Assembly (NCBI GenBank): GCA_013821605.1
Contig: JACDGP010000002.1
Location: forward strand, 46,645 to 102,049
Length of the DNA stretch: 55,405 nt
Reading direction: 5' to 3'
Origin: Herpetosiphonaceae bacterium
GTDB lineage: Bacteria; Chloroflexota; Chloroflexia; Chloroflexales; Kallotenuaceae
Within the stretch, counting starts at the first letter, position 1. Every line of letters starts with the position of its first letter. The translations under genes were made by a program, and so were the position numbers. The notes under the pieces are model-generated. The model made no database searches, was not told where the DNA came from, and saw only the letters and a list, made by a program, of their open reading frames with translations. Shown piece by piece: positions 34,350 through 44,475 of the stretch.

Positions 34350-35540
34350 TTAGATTGTCACGCCTAGCACATCGGCCATGGTAAAGATATCCTTGTCACC
34401 CCGTCCCGATAGATTTACCAAAATAATGTGCTCGACCGAGAGTGTCGGTGCCAAACGCATCGCTTCTGCTACGGCATGCGCGGATTCGAGCGCTGGAATA
34501 ATACCTTCGGTCCGGCACAAGACCTGGAATGCGTTTAGCGCGTCGGCGTCGGTCGCGTCCACATACACGGCCCGCCCACTATCGTGCAAAAAGGCGTGCT
34601 CAGGACCGATCGAGGCATAATCCAGTCCCGCCGAGACCGAGAAGGTCGGTGAAATCTGACCATCCTCGTCCTGCAAGACATACGAACGCGTGCCGTGCAA
34701 AACTCCCGGACGGCCACCCGAGAAGCGTGCTGCATGCCGACCGGTCGCAACACCTTGCCCGCCCGCTTCGACACCACGCAGCTCCACCTCGCTATCGTGT
34801 AAAAAGGGGTGGAAGATGCCGATGGCGTTCGAGCCACCGCCCACACAGGCGATCACAACATGTGGTAGTCGGCCAGTCTCCTCTAACACTTGCACCCGCG
34901 CTTCACGCCCAATGACCGATTGAAAGTCTCGTACCATCGTCGGATAAGGATGGGGGCCAAGGGCCGAGCCAAGCAAGTAATAGGAGTCTGTATTGGTGAC
35001 CCAGTCGCGCATCGCCTCGTTGATCGCATCCTTCAAGGTTTGCGAGCCGGAGGTGACGGGACACACTTCGGCTCCAAGCAGCTTCATGCGAAAGACATTG
35101 GGGCGCTGGCGCGCTATATCTTCGACGCCCATGTACACTACGCAGTCCAGCCCAAGCAAAGCGCAAACGGTGGCTGTTGCAACCCCATGCTGACCGGCAC
35201 CGGTTTCCGCAATAATGCGCTGCTTGCCCATGCGTTTTGCAAGCAGCCCCTGACCCAGCGCGTTATTAATCTTATGCGCGCCCGTATGTGCTAAGTCTTC
35301 ACGCTTCAGCCAGATTTGGGCACCGCCGCACTCGGTCGTCAGCCGTTTAGCAAAGGTTACCGGGGTCGGGCGACCGGTGTAGGTGCGATGTAAATAGTTG
35401 AGTTCTTCAAAGAATGTGGGATCGGCTAGGGCTGCGTTATAGGCGCGTTCCAGCTCGATCACCGAGGGCATTAATGTTTCGGGAACATATGCGCCCCCGA
35501 AATCGCCAAAGCGCCCCGGCACATTGCGTTCTGTGGTCAT
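34350..35540 (-). CDS. trpB: Tryptophan synthase beta subunit
   Basis: PLP enzyme joining indole and serine. Starts at the ATG at 35540 with GGAG six bases upstream, giving 396 residues, the usual TrpB1 length; the 78-codon upstream extension is spacer. The PLP lysine lies in [19 protein letters not shown] (about 83-101), then ETGAGQHG and the phosphate-binding GGGSNAIG. A predicted promoter lies 40 bases upstream, so it may be expressed both from the arg operon and alone. Confidence 0.95.
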   Translation of the reverse strand: MTTERNVPGRFGDFGGAYVPETLMPSVIELERAYNAALADPTFFEELNYLHRTYTGRPTPVTFAKRLTTECGGAQIWLKREDLAHTGAHKINNALGQGLLAKRMGKQRIIAETGAGQHGVATATVCALLGLDCVVYMGVEDIARQRPNVFRMKLLGAEVCPVTSGSQTLKDAINEAMRDWVTNTDSYYLLGSALGPHPYPTMVRDFQSVIGREARVQVLEETGRLPHVVIACVGGGSNAIGIFHPFLHDSEVELRGVEAGGQGVATGRHAARFSGGRPGVLHGTRSYVLQDEDGQISPTFSVSAGLDYASIGPEHAFLHDSGRAVYVDATDADALNAFQVLCRTEGIIPALESAHAVAEAMRLAPTLSVEHIILVNLSGRGDKDIFTMADVLGVTI

Positions 35541-35580
35541 GCTTGCTCCAACCCTGGGCAAATGCCATTCAAGTACTTCC

Positions 35581-35609
35581 ATTCTACCCGTACCAGGGAT
35601 GAGCCGCAA
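35581..35609 (-). promoter_or_regulatory. Possible internal promoter for trpB
   Basis: Minus-strand TTGCGG (35609-35604), a 17-base spacer and TAGAAT (35586-35581) in the 82-base gap between carA and trpB, the longest gap in this operon. Confidence 0.45.
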
Positions 35610-35622
35610 GGCAGAGCCACTG

Positions 35623-36771
35623 CTAGCTTGAGGAGCTTCGCCCTTCGCGCATGAGTTCGACAAAATGGCCGAAATGCGGGTCCGCGTCGTGTGGTCCCGG
35701 TGCGGCTTCCGGGTGGTATTGCACCGAGAAGGCGGGATAGCCCTTGTGCTGAAGACCTTCCACTGTCCCATCATTCAGGTTGAGGTGCGTTATTTCGATC
35801 TCGGGCGGCAAGCCCTCGGCAGCGACCGCGAAGCCGTGATTCTGAGCAGTAATTTCGACATGGCCGCTATGCAACTCTTGCACCGGGTGGTTCGCGCCAT
35901 GATGTCCATAGGGCAGCTTGAAGGTTGCACCGCCAACGGCCAGACCCATCAGTTGATGACCCAGGCAAATACCAAAGACTGGCACCTGCCCTAGCAACCG
36001 TTGGATATTAGCAATCGCATAGCCTAAGGTTGCGGGGTCACCCGGCCCGTTCGACAAGAATACGCCCTCGGGCTTGAGCGCCAATACGACCGCGGCGGAC
36101 GTATCGGCGGGCACGACCGTTACCTCGCAGCCATGATCGACGAGCTTGCGCAAGATATTGCGCTTCAGGCCAAAATCATAGGCGACGACCTGTAGAGGTG
36201 GCCCCTCCTGCGGTCGGCGTTGGTCATCTTGCTGGTCGCCAACAAACCAGTCGGGCGGTGTACCCTCCGTCCAATGGTAGATTGTGCGTGTACCAACACC
36301 GCTTGCCAGATCCAAGCCGAGCATGGGGGGCGCCTGGCGCGCTTGTGCTACCAACTCTGCAATCTCATCCTGCTCGGTCGAAATTACCGCGCGCATGGCA
36401 CCGCGCTCCCGCAAATGGCGGGTCAGGGCACGGGTATCGACCTCCGACAAGGCGACAATATCATGGTCACGCAGGTACTGGCTCAAACTCTTCTCGGCGC
36501 GCCATGATGAATAATCATCGGCATACTGGCGCACCACAAAACCAGCCACAAAGGGCCGCTCGGCCTCGCGGTCAAACTGGTTAACGCCGGTATTGCCGAT
36601 ATGTGCCGCAGTCATAGTCACGATCTGGCCAGCATACGATGGGTCTGTCAGCACTTCCTGGTAGCCCGTCATTGCTGTGGCGAAGACGAGCTCGCCGGTC
36701 GTTTCTCCCGACGCACCAAATGAGCGACCACGAAACACGCGGCCATCTTCTAGCACCAGTACTGCATCCAT
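35623..36771 (-). CDS. carA: Carbamoyl-phosphate synthase small (glutaminase) subunit
   Basis: Supplies ammonia from glutamine for carbamoyl phosphate. Starts at the ATG at 36771, preceded by GGGAG; 382 residues. The N-terminal CarA domain ([26 protein letters not shown]) precedes the class I glutaminase with the catalytic Cys in FGICLGHQ and His-Glu in QYHPEA. It sits 31 bases after argD, consistent with carbamoyl phosphate for arginine. No carB or argF is in the window. Confidence 0.95.
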   Translation of the reverse strand: MDAVLVLEDGRVFRGRSFGASGETTGELVFATAMTGYQEVLTDPSYAGQIVTMTAAHIGNTGVNQFDREAERPFVAGFVVRQYADDYSSWRAEKSLSQYLRDHDIVALSEVDTRALTRHLRERGAMRAVISTEQDEIAELVAQARQAPPMLGLDLASGVGTRTIYHWTEGTPPDWFVGDQQDDQRRPQEGPPLQVVAYDFGLKRNILRKLVDHGCEVTVVPADTSAAVVLALKPEGVFLSNGPGDPATLGYAIANIQRLLGQVPVFGICLGHQLMGLAVGGATFKLPYGHHGANHPVQELHSGHVEITAQNHGFAVAAEGLPPEIEITHLNLNDGTVEGLQHKGYPAFSVQYHPEAAPGPHDADPHFGHFVELMREGRSSSS

Positions 36772-36802
36772 CAGCCTGCTCCCAACTTGCTTCGCATAAT
36801 GC

Positions 36803-37996
36803 TCAGTCCAACACTTCCAGAGCATGTCGTAAGATCGAAACGGCTTCGTCCACATCGTGGCGCTCGATAATGAGCGGTGGGACGAGGCGAATCACATCAT
36901 CGCCTGCCGTCGCGACCAACAGGCCATCTTCTTGCGCTGCATCGCGGACCGCGGCAGCACTGCCTGCAACCTGCACACCGCGCATGAGGCCGCGCCCGCG
37001 TACCTCCACAACCTTGCCATGTAAACCCTGCAGCTCACCGAGCCGCTGGCCCAAGTAGGCGCCAACCTCACGCACATGTGCCAGAAACTGAGGATCGCTG
37101 AGCTTGCGAAAGACTGTGAGTGCCACCGCGCATACGAGTGGTCCACCTGCGAAGGTCGAACCGTGATCACCGGCATGAATAAAGCTTGCGACCTGATCCG
37201 TGATCAAAATTGCGCCAATCGGTAAACCACCGCCCAAGGGCTTCGCGGCAACCAAGATATCGGGCCGGACCCCGTTCGCCTGATAAGACCACAACACGCC
37301 GCTCCGACCGCCACCGGCCTGGATTTCGTCAACGATCAAGTAGGCATGGACGCGATCACATAGCTCCCGGAGCTTATGGAGAAAGGCATCCGAGGCACTG
37401 TTAATGCCGCCCTCGCCCTGAATCGGTTCCACGATCACCGCGCAAACGTCGTCGGTAATCGCCGCTTCGGCCGCTGCGAGATCGTTATAGGGCGCGAAGC
37501 GAACACCCGGCATGACGGGCATGAAAGGCAATCGGTATTTCTCACGTGCCGTCGCTGCGACTGCGCCCATCGTGCGGCCATGGAATGAACCTTCAAAGGC
37601 GACAATTGTGGTTTTATCCGGCAGGTGTTGTCCGTAGCTCGCTTTGCGGGCGAACTTGAAGGCGCCCTCGACTGCCTCAGTTCCCGAGTTGGCGAAGAAG
37701 ACCTTGTCCGCAAAACTCGTTTCGACCAACAACTTGGCCAACTCGATGCCGGGTACGGTGAGGTAGAGGTTTGAGGTGTGCACCAACTTGGGGGCCTGTT
37801 CGATGAGTGCGGCAGTGATGGCGGGATCGGCGTGGCCTAGGGCATTGACCGCGATGCCGGCCACGAAATCGAGATAGCGTCGTCCTTCGGTATCCCAAAC
37901 TTCCGCACCTCGACCGTGATCGAGGACCAACTGCCGTGTACCATAGTTGGGTACAAAATAGTGCTCGGCTGCTGCAATCAATTGTTGTGTGTTCAC
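36803..37996 (-). CDS. argD: Acetylornithine aminotransferase
   Basis: Class III PLP aminotransferase making N-acetylornithine; 397 residues. PLP-site features: [15 protein letters not shown] (about 103-117), [19 protein letters not shown], and the catalytic lysine in VAAKPLGGG. The usual DEVQTGxGRTG is slightly altered to QAGGGRSG. It overlaps argB by four bases. Confidence 0.93.
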   Translation of the reverse strand: MNTQQLIAAAEHYFVPNYGTRQLVLDHGRGAEVWDTEGRRYLDFVAGIAVNALGHADPAITAALIEQAPKLVHTSNLYLTVPGIELAKLLVETSFADKVFFANSGTEAVEGAFKFARKASYGQHLPDKTTIVAFEGSFHGRTMGAVAATAREKYRLPFMPVMPGVRFAPYNDLAAAEAAITDDVCAVIVEPIQGEGGINSASDAFLHKLRELCDRVHAYLIVDEIQAGGGRSGVLWSYQANGVRPDILVAAKPLGGGLPIGAILITDQVASFIHAGDHGSTFAGGPLVCAVALTVFRKLSDPQFLAHVREVGAYLGQRLGELQGLHGKVVEVRGRGLMRGVQVAGSAAAVRDAAQEDGLLVATAGDDVIRLVPPLIIERHDVDEAVSILRHALEVLD

Positions 37997-38745
37997 GCTT
38001 GCTCCTGGTCGCTAGTGATACGGGTTCCCCCGTCCTGTAAGCCGGCGATATTTGTGATACGCACCGAACGCACGCTTGCCAAGGCTCCCATGGCCGCGCG
38101 CACCTTCGGGATCATGCCTCCAACGATCGTGCCCTGCGCAATCTCATGCTCGATCTCCCCGGCCGTCAGCTGTGGCACAACAGCGCCCTTGAGGAGCACA
38201 CCGGGCACGTTTGAGATAAAGATCAGTTCGTCCGCTTGGAGTGCGGCAGCAATCGCTAGGGCGGCGTGATCGGCATTCACATTGGTGGGTGCATGGTCGG
38301 TTTGATCGACCGAGACCGGCGAGACGACCGGCAACCAATTCTGAGCAAGTAGGCTATGCAGAACCTCCACGCGCACCGCCACAATTTCACCAACCCGGCC
38401 CAAGTCACGTTCTTGGGGCCGCAGCGGCACGGTGCGAAGCAGATCGAGGTCGACACCGCTGATACCGATGGCTGGGAGCCCGGCCGCGTTGAGTAGCCGC
38501 GTCAGGCGCTTATTGATCGTGCCCGAGAGGACCTGCTCGACCACTACCATTGCCTCCCGATCGGTGGCGCGTATGCCATCCACCATTTCGAACTGGAGCT
38601 TTGCCTGTCCTAATGCGGCGGCAATTTCTTTGCCGCCGCCATGCACGATCACACCCGGCCTGTTCAACGTACGGAGTGCGCGGGAGAAGCTGTCGAGGAA
38701 CGCGGGTTGATCGATCTCGTTACCACCAATTTTAAGGACGAACAT
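37993..38745 (-). CDS. argB: Acetylglutamate kinase
   Basis: Phosphorylates N-acetylglutamate. Amino-acid-kinase fold: KIGGNEI (5-11), VHGGGKEI (about 34-41), substrate block NVNADHAALAIAAAL, and ATP-site GGMIPKV. At 250 residues it lacks the N-terminal helix that makes arginine-inhibited kinases hexameric, so it is probably not feedback-inhibited by arginine (inference from the family). AGGGG precedes the ATG; the 66-base gap to argC is one of the longer gaps in this operon. Confidence 0.92.
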   Translation of the reverse strand: MFVLKIGGNEIDQPAFLDSFSRALRTLNRPGVIVHGGGKEIAAALGQAKLQFEMVDGIRATDREAMVVVEQVLSGTINKRLTRLLNAAGLPAIGISGVDLDLLRTVPLRPQERDLGRVGEIVAVRVEVLHSLLAQNWLPVVSPVSVDQTDHAPTNVNADHAALAIAAALQADELIFISNVPGVLLKGAVVPQLTAGEIEHEIAQGTIVGGMIPKVRAAMGALASVRSVRITNIAGLQDGGTRITSDQEQA

Positions 38746-38811
38746 GGTTACCCCTGATCCTTGTTCCTTCGCCCACTCAGGGACAAAGGCACAGGAAGCT
38801 TGCGCGTGATG

Positions 38812-39822
38812 CTAGAGTGGTAAGGCGGTAGTCTCGGCGAATCCGAACATGCAATTCATGTTCTGCACGGCCTGACCCGATGCGCCTTTGAGTAGGTTAT
38901 CCTCAGCCGAGGTGATGATCCAGTTGCCACGATCATCAGCGGGCTGCACCTGGACTACACAACGGTTGGTATGTAATACATAGGCTACATTCGGCAGCTT
39001 ATCCGGCGGGAGCAGATGTACGAACGGCTCGGGATCGTAGCGCTTGGCGTAGAGGTTACGTACAGTCACGGGGTCGATATCACGCGCAAGACGCACGTAG
39101 ATCGTCGATAGGATACCGCGGTTGATCGGCAGCAGGTGCGGCGAGAAGAGGATGTGCACTTCGCTACCGGCAGCAGTAAGCTCTTGTTCCATCTCGGGAA
39201 TGTGCTGGTGCACATGGCCGATTTTGTAGGGCGAGAAGTTTTCGTTGGCTTCCACAAAATGGTTCGCCAGTGAAAGGGAGCGTCCGGCACCGCTGACACC
39301 TGACTTCGCATCCACAATCACTTGGTCGGGTAATAAGCCGGCCTCGGCCAGGGGTAGCAGGCCCAGGATCACACTGGTTGGATAGCAGCCGGGATTGGCA
39401 ACGAGTCGTGCCTCACCAAGCGCGGCGCGATAACGCTCCGGTAGGCCATAGACAGTTTGTGCCAATAACTCGGGGGCGCTGTGGGTATGCTTGTACCACT
39501 GGTCATAGGCCGCACGGTTATGCAAACGAAAGTCGGCTGACAGGTCGATGACGCGCGCGCCAGCTGCGAGAGCGGCTTGTACGGTTGGAATAGTGGTTCC
39601 ATGCGGCAGGCAACAAAAGACGATGTCACACGCTGTAGGGTCGGCTTGCTCAGCCGTAATCAAGGGCAGGTTGTCGACCGTGTTAAAGGCGTCGCTGAGG
39701 TGCTTGCCGGCGAACGAGCGCGAGGTCGCGAAGGTAAGCTTGACCTCGGGATGGCGGCGTAACAGGCCGATCAACTCGTAGCCGGTATAGCCGGTCGCAC
39801 CATAAATGCCAACGTTAATCAT
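38812..39822 (-). CDS. argC: N-acetyl-gamma-glutamyl-phosphate reductase
   Basis: NADP enzyme of arginine synthesis; 336 residues from the ATG at 39822, which has AAAGGG upstream. GIYGATGYTGYELIGLL is the nucleotide site, the active-site Cys is in VANPGCYPT (about 144-152), and the later histidine is in the IGHVHQHIPE region. It starts ten bases after the acetyltransferase stop. Confidence 0.95.
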   Translation of the reverse strand: MINVGIYGATGYTGYELIGLLRRHPEVKLTFATSRSFAGKHLSDAFNTVDNLPLITAEQADPTACDIVFCCLPHGTTIPTVQAALAAGARVIDLSADFRLHNRAAYDQWYKHTHSAPELLAQTVYGLPERYRAALGEARLVANPGCYPTSVILGLLPLAEAGLLPDQVIVDAKSGVSGAGRSLSLANHFVEANENFSPYKIGHVHQHIPEMEQELTAAGSEVHILFSPHLLPINRGILSTIYVRLARDIDPVTVRNLYAKRYDPEPFVHLLPPDKLPNVAYVLHTNRCVVQVQPADDRGNWIITSAEDNLLKGASGQAVQNMNCMFGFAETTALPL

Positions 39823-39832
39823 AAGACACCCT

Positions 39833-40351
39833 TTATTGCTCCTTTTGGAGGACACGCACCATCGCGATCTCGTCGCAACAGCTTTGCTTGGGACACGTCA
39901 CACAATCTTGCCAGACTTTCTGTGACAAGGTGTCCTTGGGCACGATCAGGAAGCCGAGCTTGGTAAAAAATGGTACCTGATACGTCAGCGCAAAGACCGT
40001 GGGGATACGCAGGGTTTGGGCCTCCTTGATCAAGGGCTCGACCAGTCTCCGGCCGAGCCCCTGCCCCTGGTAGGCGGGAGCAACGGCCAATGAGACAATT
40101 TCGGAGAGATCACGCCAGGTAACCTTCAAGCCAGCACAACCAACTACTTGCCCATCGGCCTCGGCCACGACAAAATCGCGCACGTTGTTATAGAGTTGGG
40201 CTAGTGTTTTGGGTAACATCAAGCCGTCGGCAGCATAGCCATTAATCAGGCCGGCCATCGCCTCGACATCCTCGACGGATGCCCGGCGCACCCGTGCTCG
40301 TACCTCTGGTTCGTGCCGCTGTGGCACGAATACATCAATCGACGTGATCAT
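39833..40351 (-). CDS. argA: Short-type N-acetylglutamate synthase (GNAT)
   Basis: 172 residues, GNAT fold. VRRASVEDV starts the domain; the acetyl-CoA loop is VAPAYQGQGLGRRLV (about 89-103), followed by FALTYQVPFFTKLGF. A cysteine-rich tail, DCVTCPKQSCCDE, is typical of the short NAGS proteins that lack the kinase-like domain. It would make the first acetylglutamate while ArgJ recycles acetyl groups. It overlaps the argH end by 17 bases. Confidence 0.88.
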   Translation of the reverse strand: MITSIDVFVPQRHEPEVRARVRRASVEDVEAMAGLINGYAADGLMLPKTLAQLYNNVRDFVVAEADGQVVGCAGLKVTWRDLSEIVSLAVAPAYQGQGLGRRLVEPLIKEAQTLRIPTVFALTYQVPFFTKLGFLIVPKDTLSQKVWQDCVTCPKQSCCDEIAMVRVLQKEQ

Positions 40352-41726
40352 CTGTTATCCCACAGGCCGCGTGTGCGGCTGCTAGTTGAACTTTGATGGC
40401 GGCAGGAGCCGTGCCGCCGACGACCATGCGTTGGGCCACTGAACGGTGCGGATCCCAGATCGACTCATAGTGCTCCGTTAGAGCCGGATGCACTGCCACT
40501 AATTCGGCGGCGGGTAACTCGCGTAGCGGCAACTCGAGCACTTCCCCGCGCCGCACTAATTGTCCAACCAAGCCGTGGGCCTCGCGGAAAGGCACGCCAG
40601 CCCGCACCAGCATGTCGGCCACATCGGTTGCCAGCATGCCGTCATCCAGGCTGCTCGCCATGCGTTCGAGGTGGAACTGCAAGGTCGTGACGACGCCGGC
40701 GACGACCGGCAAGGTTAAGGCCAGGGTATCGAAGGTGTCGAACAGCGGCTCTTTATCTTCTTGCAGGTCTTTGTTATAGGTTGAGGGCAAGCCCTTGAGC
40801 GTTGTCAGCAGCGCGACTAAATTCCCCAACAAGCGGCCCGATTTGCCACGCGTTAGCTCTAACGAATCGGGGTTTTTCTTTTGTGGCATGAGCGAGGAGC
40901 CCGTCGAATAGCTATCGGCGACGGTCACAAAGCCCCATTCGGCCGAGCTATACAGGATCAGATCTTCGGCCAGCCGCGACAAGTGTGTGCCGATCAAGGC
41001 CCCGGCAAACAGCACCTCTGCTACGAAGTCGCGGTCGGCTACGGCATCCATCGAGTTCGGAGTGAGGGCATCGAACTCCAACAACTGAGCCAGCAACTGA
41101 CGGTCGATGCCGAGGGCGTTACCGGCCAGAGCACCCGCGCCGAGAGGCAATACATTCACGCGTTGCCGCGCTTGGGTCAGGCGCTCACGGTCGCGCTGCA
41201 AGGGCCAAAACAAGGACAGGAGCCAGTGTGCCACGAGGACCGGCTGTGCCCGCTGCAGATGAGTATAGCCGGGCATGAGTGCCTCACCAACTTCCTCCGC
41301 GCGCCGAAGCAGGGCGGTTTGGACGGCGCAAAGCTGCTTGTCCAGGCCGTCGATCTGCTCCCGCGTATACAGCCGTAGATCGGTCGCGACCTGATCGTTG
41401 CGCGAACGGCCGGTATGCAGCTTGCCAGCAACCGGCCCAACTAAGGCATACAGGCGCCGCTCGACCGCCGTATGTATATCCTCGTCGCCGGCGCCCGCCA
41501 CAAACCCGCCAGCATCGAACTCGGCCTCGACTAGATGTAAGCCGCTCGTAAGTTGTGCACACTCGTTAGGTGTGAGCAAACCGACTGCTTCAAGGGCAGC
41601 GGCATAGGCCAGCGAACCGCGAATGTCGACTGCGTACAACCGCCAGTCGAAGCCGATCGATGCGTTGAACTGCTCCATGAGTGCATCCGTTGCACCCTCA
41701 AAACGCCCACCCCACTGCTTGTGCAT
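40335..41726 (-). CDS. argH: Argininosuccinate lyase
   Basis: Last step to arginine plus fumarate. 463 residues from the ATG at 41726, where the family starts with KQWGGRF. Motifs: HTGRSRNDQVATDLRLY, GYTHLQRAQP with the catalytic His, and the signature GSSLMPQKKNPD. The 43-codon upstream frame has no homology. GAGGG lies about 13 bases upstream, a rather long spacing. Confidence 0.95.
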   Translation of the reverse strand: MHKQWGGRFEGATDALMEQFNASIGFDWRLYAVDIRGSLAYAAALEAVGLLTPNECAQLTSGLHLVEAEFDAGGFVAGAGDEDIHTAVERRLYALVGPVAGKLHTGRSRNDQVATDLRLYTREQIDGLDKQLCAVQTALLRRAEEVGEALMPGYTHLQRAQPVLVAHWLLSLFWPLQRDRERLTQARQRVNVLPLGAGALAGNALGIDRQLLAQLLEFDALTPNSMDAVADRDFVAEVLFAGALIGTHLSRLAEDLILYSSAEWGFVTVADSYSTGSSLMPQKKNPDSLELTRGKSGRLLGNLVALLTTLKGLPSTYNKDLQEDKEPLFDTFDTLALTLPVVAGVVTTLQFHLERMASSLDDGMLATDVADMLVRAGVPFREAHGLVGQLVRRGEVLELPLRELPAAELVAVHPALTEHYESIWDPHRSVAQRMVVGGTAPAAIKVQLAAAHAACGITDDHVD

Positions 41727-41778
41727 CGGAAACGTTTCACCCTCAGCTCCTCCCCCGTTATGACGGGTGAGGGACGCA

Positions 41779-43011
41779 TTACGTCCGGTAATCGGCATTG
41801 ATCGAGACATATTCGTGTGATAGGTCGCAGGTCCAGACGGTGGCCGCTTCGTCACCCAGGCCGAGATCGAGCGTGATTGTCACTTCCGGCTTGGCCAGCG
41901 TGGCGTGTGCATCGGCTTCCTCATAGGGTAGTGGCGCACCATCTGCCAGCAGTTGGAGTTGGTCGAACCACAGTGCTAGGCGCCGCGGATCGAGTGGCAC
42001 CCCCGCCCGTCCGGCGGCCATCAATACGCGGCCCCAGTTAGCATCGGCTCCAAAAATGGCGGTTTTGACCAGCGGTGAGTTCGCGATGGTTTTGGCGATG
42101 CGCATCGCCTCACCAAACGAGCGACCGTGCTCTACCTTGATCGTGACGAACTTGGTAGCACCTTCGCCATCACGCGCCACCTGCTTGGCCAATTCGGCGG
42201 CGACAACCGTCAAGGCGTCGCGGAACTGGAGCCAGCTTGGTGTTCCAGCCATTAGCGGTGCACCACCTGCCCGACCATTAGCCAGTACGACGAGTGTATC
42301 ATTGGTGCTCGTATCGCCATCAACTGTCATGGCATTAAAGGAACGGTCAGTGGCGTAGCGTAAGGCAGATTGGAGCGCCGGAGGGTCGATCACGGCGTCG
42401 GTGCAAATGATCGCCAGCATCGTCGCCATATTGGGCTCGATCATACCGGAGCCCTTGCACATGCCGCTGATGGTGATCGGCACGCCATCGATCATGACTC
42501 GCCCAGCTGCCTCTTTGGGCCGTGTATCAGTCGTCATGATCGCCTGCGCCGCCAGATGCCCGCTTCCTACGCTGGGTGCAAGTGCTTTGGCGGCAGTCCA
42601 GATCCCGACACGCAACCGATCCATCGGCAGTTGTTGTCCGATCACACCGGTCGACATAACCAGCACGGAGTGACGGTCAAGGTTCAGCGCCGCAGCAACG
42701 GCTTCGGCAGTCGCAGCAGTGTTGGCGCTGCCTTGCTCGCCCGTGACCGCATTCGCACAACCACTGTTAATAACTACAGCGCGTATACCGGCGGGGTTCT
42801 GGGCCAGTACCTGTTGGTCGAATAAAACTGGGGCGGCCTTGACGGCGTTTTGCGTGAAAACACCGGCTGTGACACAGGGGCTGGTGCTGCTGACCAGTGC
42901 GACATCCAAGCCACCCCGCTTTTTGATACCGGCGGCCACGCCAGCCGCCATGAAGCCCGGCGCCGTCGTCACCGCGCCAGATGCTAGTAACTCAATTATG
43001 CTTTCCATCAC
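41779..43011 (-). CDS. argJ: Ornithine acetyltransferase / N-acetylglutamate synthase
   Basis: Transfers acetyl from acetylornithine to glutamate. 410 residues. The self-cleavage site and nucleophile threonine lie in PNMATMLAII (about 194-203), so the precursor should split into alpha and beta chains. GFMAAGVAAGIK is the N-terminal signature. It begins with adjacent GTG and ATG codons two bases after the argG stop; either may be used. Confidence 0.94.
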   Translation of the reverse strand: MMESIIELLASGAVTTAPGFMAAGVAAGIKKRGGLDVALVSSTSPCVTAGVFTQNAVKAAPVLFDQQVLAQNPAGIRAVVINSGCANAVTGEQGSANTAATAEAVAAALNLDRHSVLVMSTGVIGQQLPMDRLRVGIWTAAKALAPSVGSGHLAAQAIMTTDTRPKEAAGRVMIDGVPITISGMCKGSGMIEPNMATMLAIICTDAVIDPPALQSALRYATDRSFNAMTVDGDTSTNDTLVVLANGRAGGAPLMAGTPSWLQFRDALTVVAAELAKQVARDGEGATKFVTIKVEHGRSFGEAMRIAKTIANSPLVKTAIFGADANWGRVLMAAGRAGVPLDPRRLALWFDQLQLLADGAPLPYEEADAHATLAKPEVTITLDLGLGDEAATVWTCDLSHEYVSINADYRT

Positions 43012-43013
43012 CT

Positions 43014-44267
43014 TTAGTCGCGTGTAACGTGCGTGGGTAGCTGCGCGGCTTGGCCGGCACCATCCTCAGCAGCCAGCAGGGCCTCAACCTTGAGGGGTAA
43101 GCCGTAGAGGTGAATAAAGCCCTCGGCATCGCGCTGGTTATAGACCTCTTCCTCACCAAAGGTGGCGAAATCCTCGCGATATAACGAGGCAGGCGAGCGG
43201 CGACCGATGACAATGGCCTGGCCACGGTGGAGCTTGAGTCGAACCTCACCGGTCACGTTGCGCTGGGTATCCTGGACGAAGTGGTCAAGATGCTGGCGCA
43301 GCGGCGTAAACCAACGCCCGTTGTAGACCAGGTCGGCATAATCCAGGGCGACGCGGTCTTTATAATGTAGGGTCTCGCGATCAAGCGTCAATGACTCGAG
43401 TTCACGATGCGCCGTCACCCAGATGGTGCCGCCGGGCGTTTCATAGACACCATGCGACTTCATGCCAACCAGCCGATTCTCGACCAGATCGATGCGCCCA
43501 ATGCCATGCTTGCTGCCCAGTTCATTGAGCGTCAACAACAGCTCGACCTGCCCGAGTCGTTGGCCGTTCACGGCTACCGGCACGCCCTGCTCAAAGGCCA
43601 GCACCAGTGTTTCGGCTTGGGCCGGGGCGGTTTCGGGATCGGCGGTGAGAGTGAACATGTCGGCTTCCGGCTCGTTCCAGGGGTCTTCGAGCACGCCGCC
43701 TTCATGCGAGATATGCCAGATGTTGCGGTCGCGACTATAGATTTTGCGCTCGGTCTGGGCAATGGGCACATGGTGGGCATGGGCGTAGCGGATCGCATCT
43801 TCGCGCGACCGAATCTCCCACTCGCGCCACGGCGCAATGACTGTCAGTTGTGGATTGAGGGCCATATAGGTCAACTCGAAGCGAACCTGATCATTACCCT
43901 TGCCCGTGCAACCATGGGCCACGGCGTCCGCGCCATAACGGCGGGCGACTTCCACCTGGCGCTTAGCAATCAGCGGACGAGCCATCGAGGTGCCCAACAG
44001 ATATTTGCGCTCGTAGACGGCACCGGCTTGGACGGTCGGCAGGATATAGTCGCGAATGAACTCTTCGCGCAGGTCTTCGATGATACAGGCTGCGGCCCCA
44101 CTGGCCAGCGCCTTCGTTTCAAGGCCGCCGAGTTCCTCTTCCTGCCCAAGGTCCGAGCAGTAGCAGATGATTTCGGCATCGTAATGCTCGCGCAGCCACG
44201 GCACGATAATCGAGGTATCCAGACCGCCCGAGTAGGCCAACACAATTTTCTGAACCGCTTTTGTCAT
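43014..44267 (-). CDS. argG: Argininosuccinate synthase
   Basis: ATP-dependent joining of citrulline and aspartate; 417 residues. The P-loop-like [10 protein letters not shown] (about 11-20) and the later [12 protein letters not shown] block identify it. GGAGGGG is just upstream of the ATG at 44267. It is the first structural gene after the predicted arginine attenuator, so the whole arg run depends on that leader. Confidence 0.96.
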   Translation of the reverse strand: MTKAVQKIVLAYSGGLDTSIIVPWLREHYDAEIICYCSDLGQEEELGGLETKALASGAAACIIEDLREEFIRDYILPTVQAGAVYERKYLLGTSMARPLIAKRQVEVARRYGADAVAHGCTGKGNDQVRFELTYMALNPQLTVIAPWREWEIRSREDAIRYAHAHHVPIAQTERKIYSRDRNIWHISHEGGVLEDPWNEPEADMFTLTADPETAPAQAETLVLAFEQGVPVAVNGQRLGQVELLLTLNELGSKHGIGRIDLVENRLVGMKSHGVYETPGGTIWVTAHRELESLTLDRETLHYKDRVALDYADLVYNGRWFTPLRQHLDHFVQDTQRNVTGEVRLKLHRGQAIVIGRRSPASLYREDFATFGEEEVYNQRDAEGFIHLYGLPLKVEALLAAEDGAGQAAQLPTHVTRD

Positions 44268-44302
44268 GTAACCCCTCCGCCTCAGGGCGTATTGAACGAC
44301 AA

Positions 44303-44330
44303 ACGAGTGCCTTGGTTGTTCAGCACTCGT
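44303..44330 (-). other. Second hairpin in argG leader
   Basis: Perfect eight-pair stem ACGAGTGC/GCACTCGT with a 12-base loop between the attenuator and argG. It is not followed by a U-run, so it may shape translation or mRNA stability of argG. Confidence 0.5.
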
Positions 44331-44341
44331 CATCGAGCAAC

Positions 44342-44375
44342 AAAAAAGCAGTTTCGGCCTTTGGGCGAAACTGCT
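44342..44375 (-). terminator. Attenuator terminator of arg operon
   Basis: On the minus strand AGCAGTTTCG pairs perfectly with CGAAACTGCT around a nine-base loop (44375-44347), followed by TTTTTG. It is a strong intrinsic terminator inside the leader, 75 bases before argG. Its 5' arm overlaps the segment that can pair with the upstream antiterminator strand. Confidence 0.88.
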
Positions 44376-44404
44376 TACTCAACATTCTTATCAGGCAAGC
44401 ACAT

Positions 44405-44467
44405 CTACCCAAACGATCGGTTTGGCTCCGTACACAAACGGCGCGGTGCTCGCAATACGCATTTCAT
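44405..44467 (-). CDS. Arginine leader peptide (20 aa)
   Basis: ATG at 44467, stop TAG at 44407-44405. Arginine codons stand at positions 6 (CGA), 9 and 10 (CGC CGT) and 17 (CGA), four of 20 residues. The ATG lies eight bases after the -10 box, so it is probably read from a leaderless transcript. Segment 1 of the attenuator (44453-44446) lies in codons 5-8, over the first Arg codon. A ribosome at the stop codon would cover segment 2 (44402-44395). This is the layout expected for a peptide that senses charged tRNA-Arg. Confidence 0.75.
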   Translation of the reverse strand: MKCVLRAPRRLCTEPNRSFG

Positions 44468-44475
44468 GGGGAGAG

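Noticed and set aside
35541-35774. 78-codon N-terminal extension of trpB
   Set aside because: It would overlap the carA 3' end, has no TrpB homology, and a good ribosome-binding site precedes the ATG at 35540.
44268-44333. 22-codon N-terminal extension of argG
   Set aside because: It would begin inside the leader hairpin, while a strong GGAGGGG site serves the ATG at 44267.
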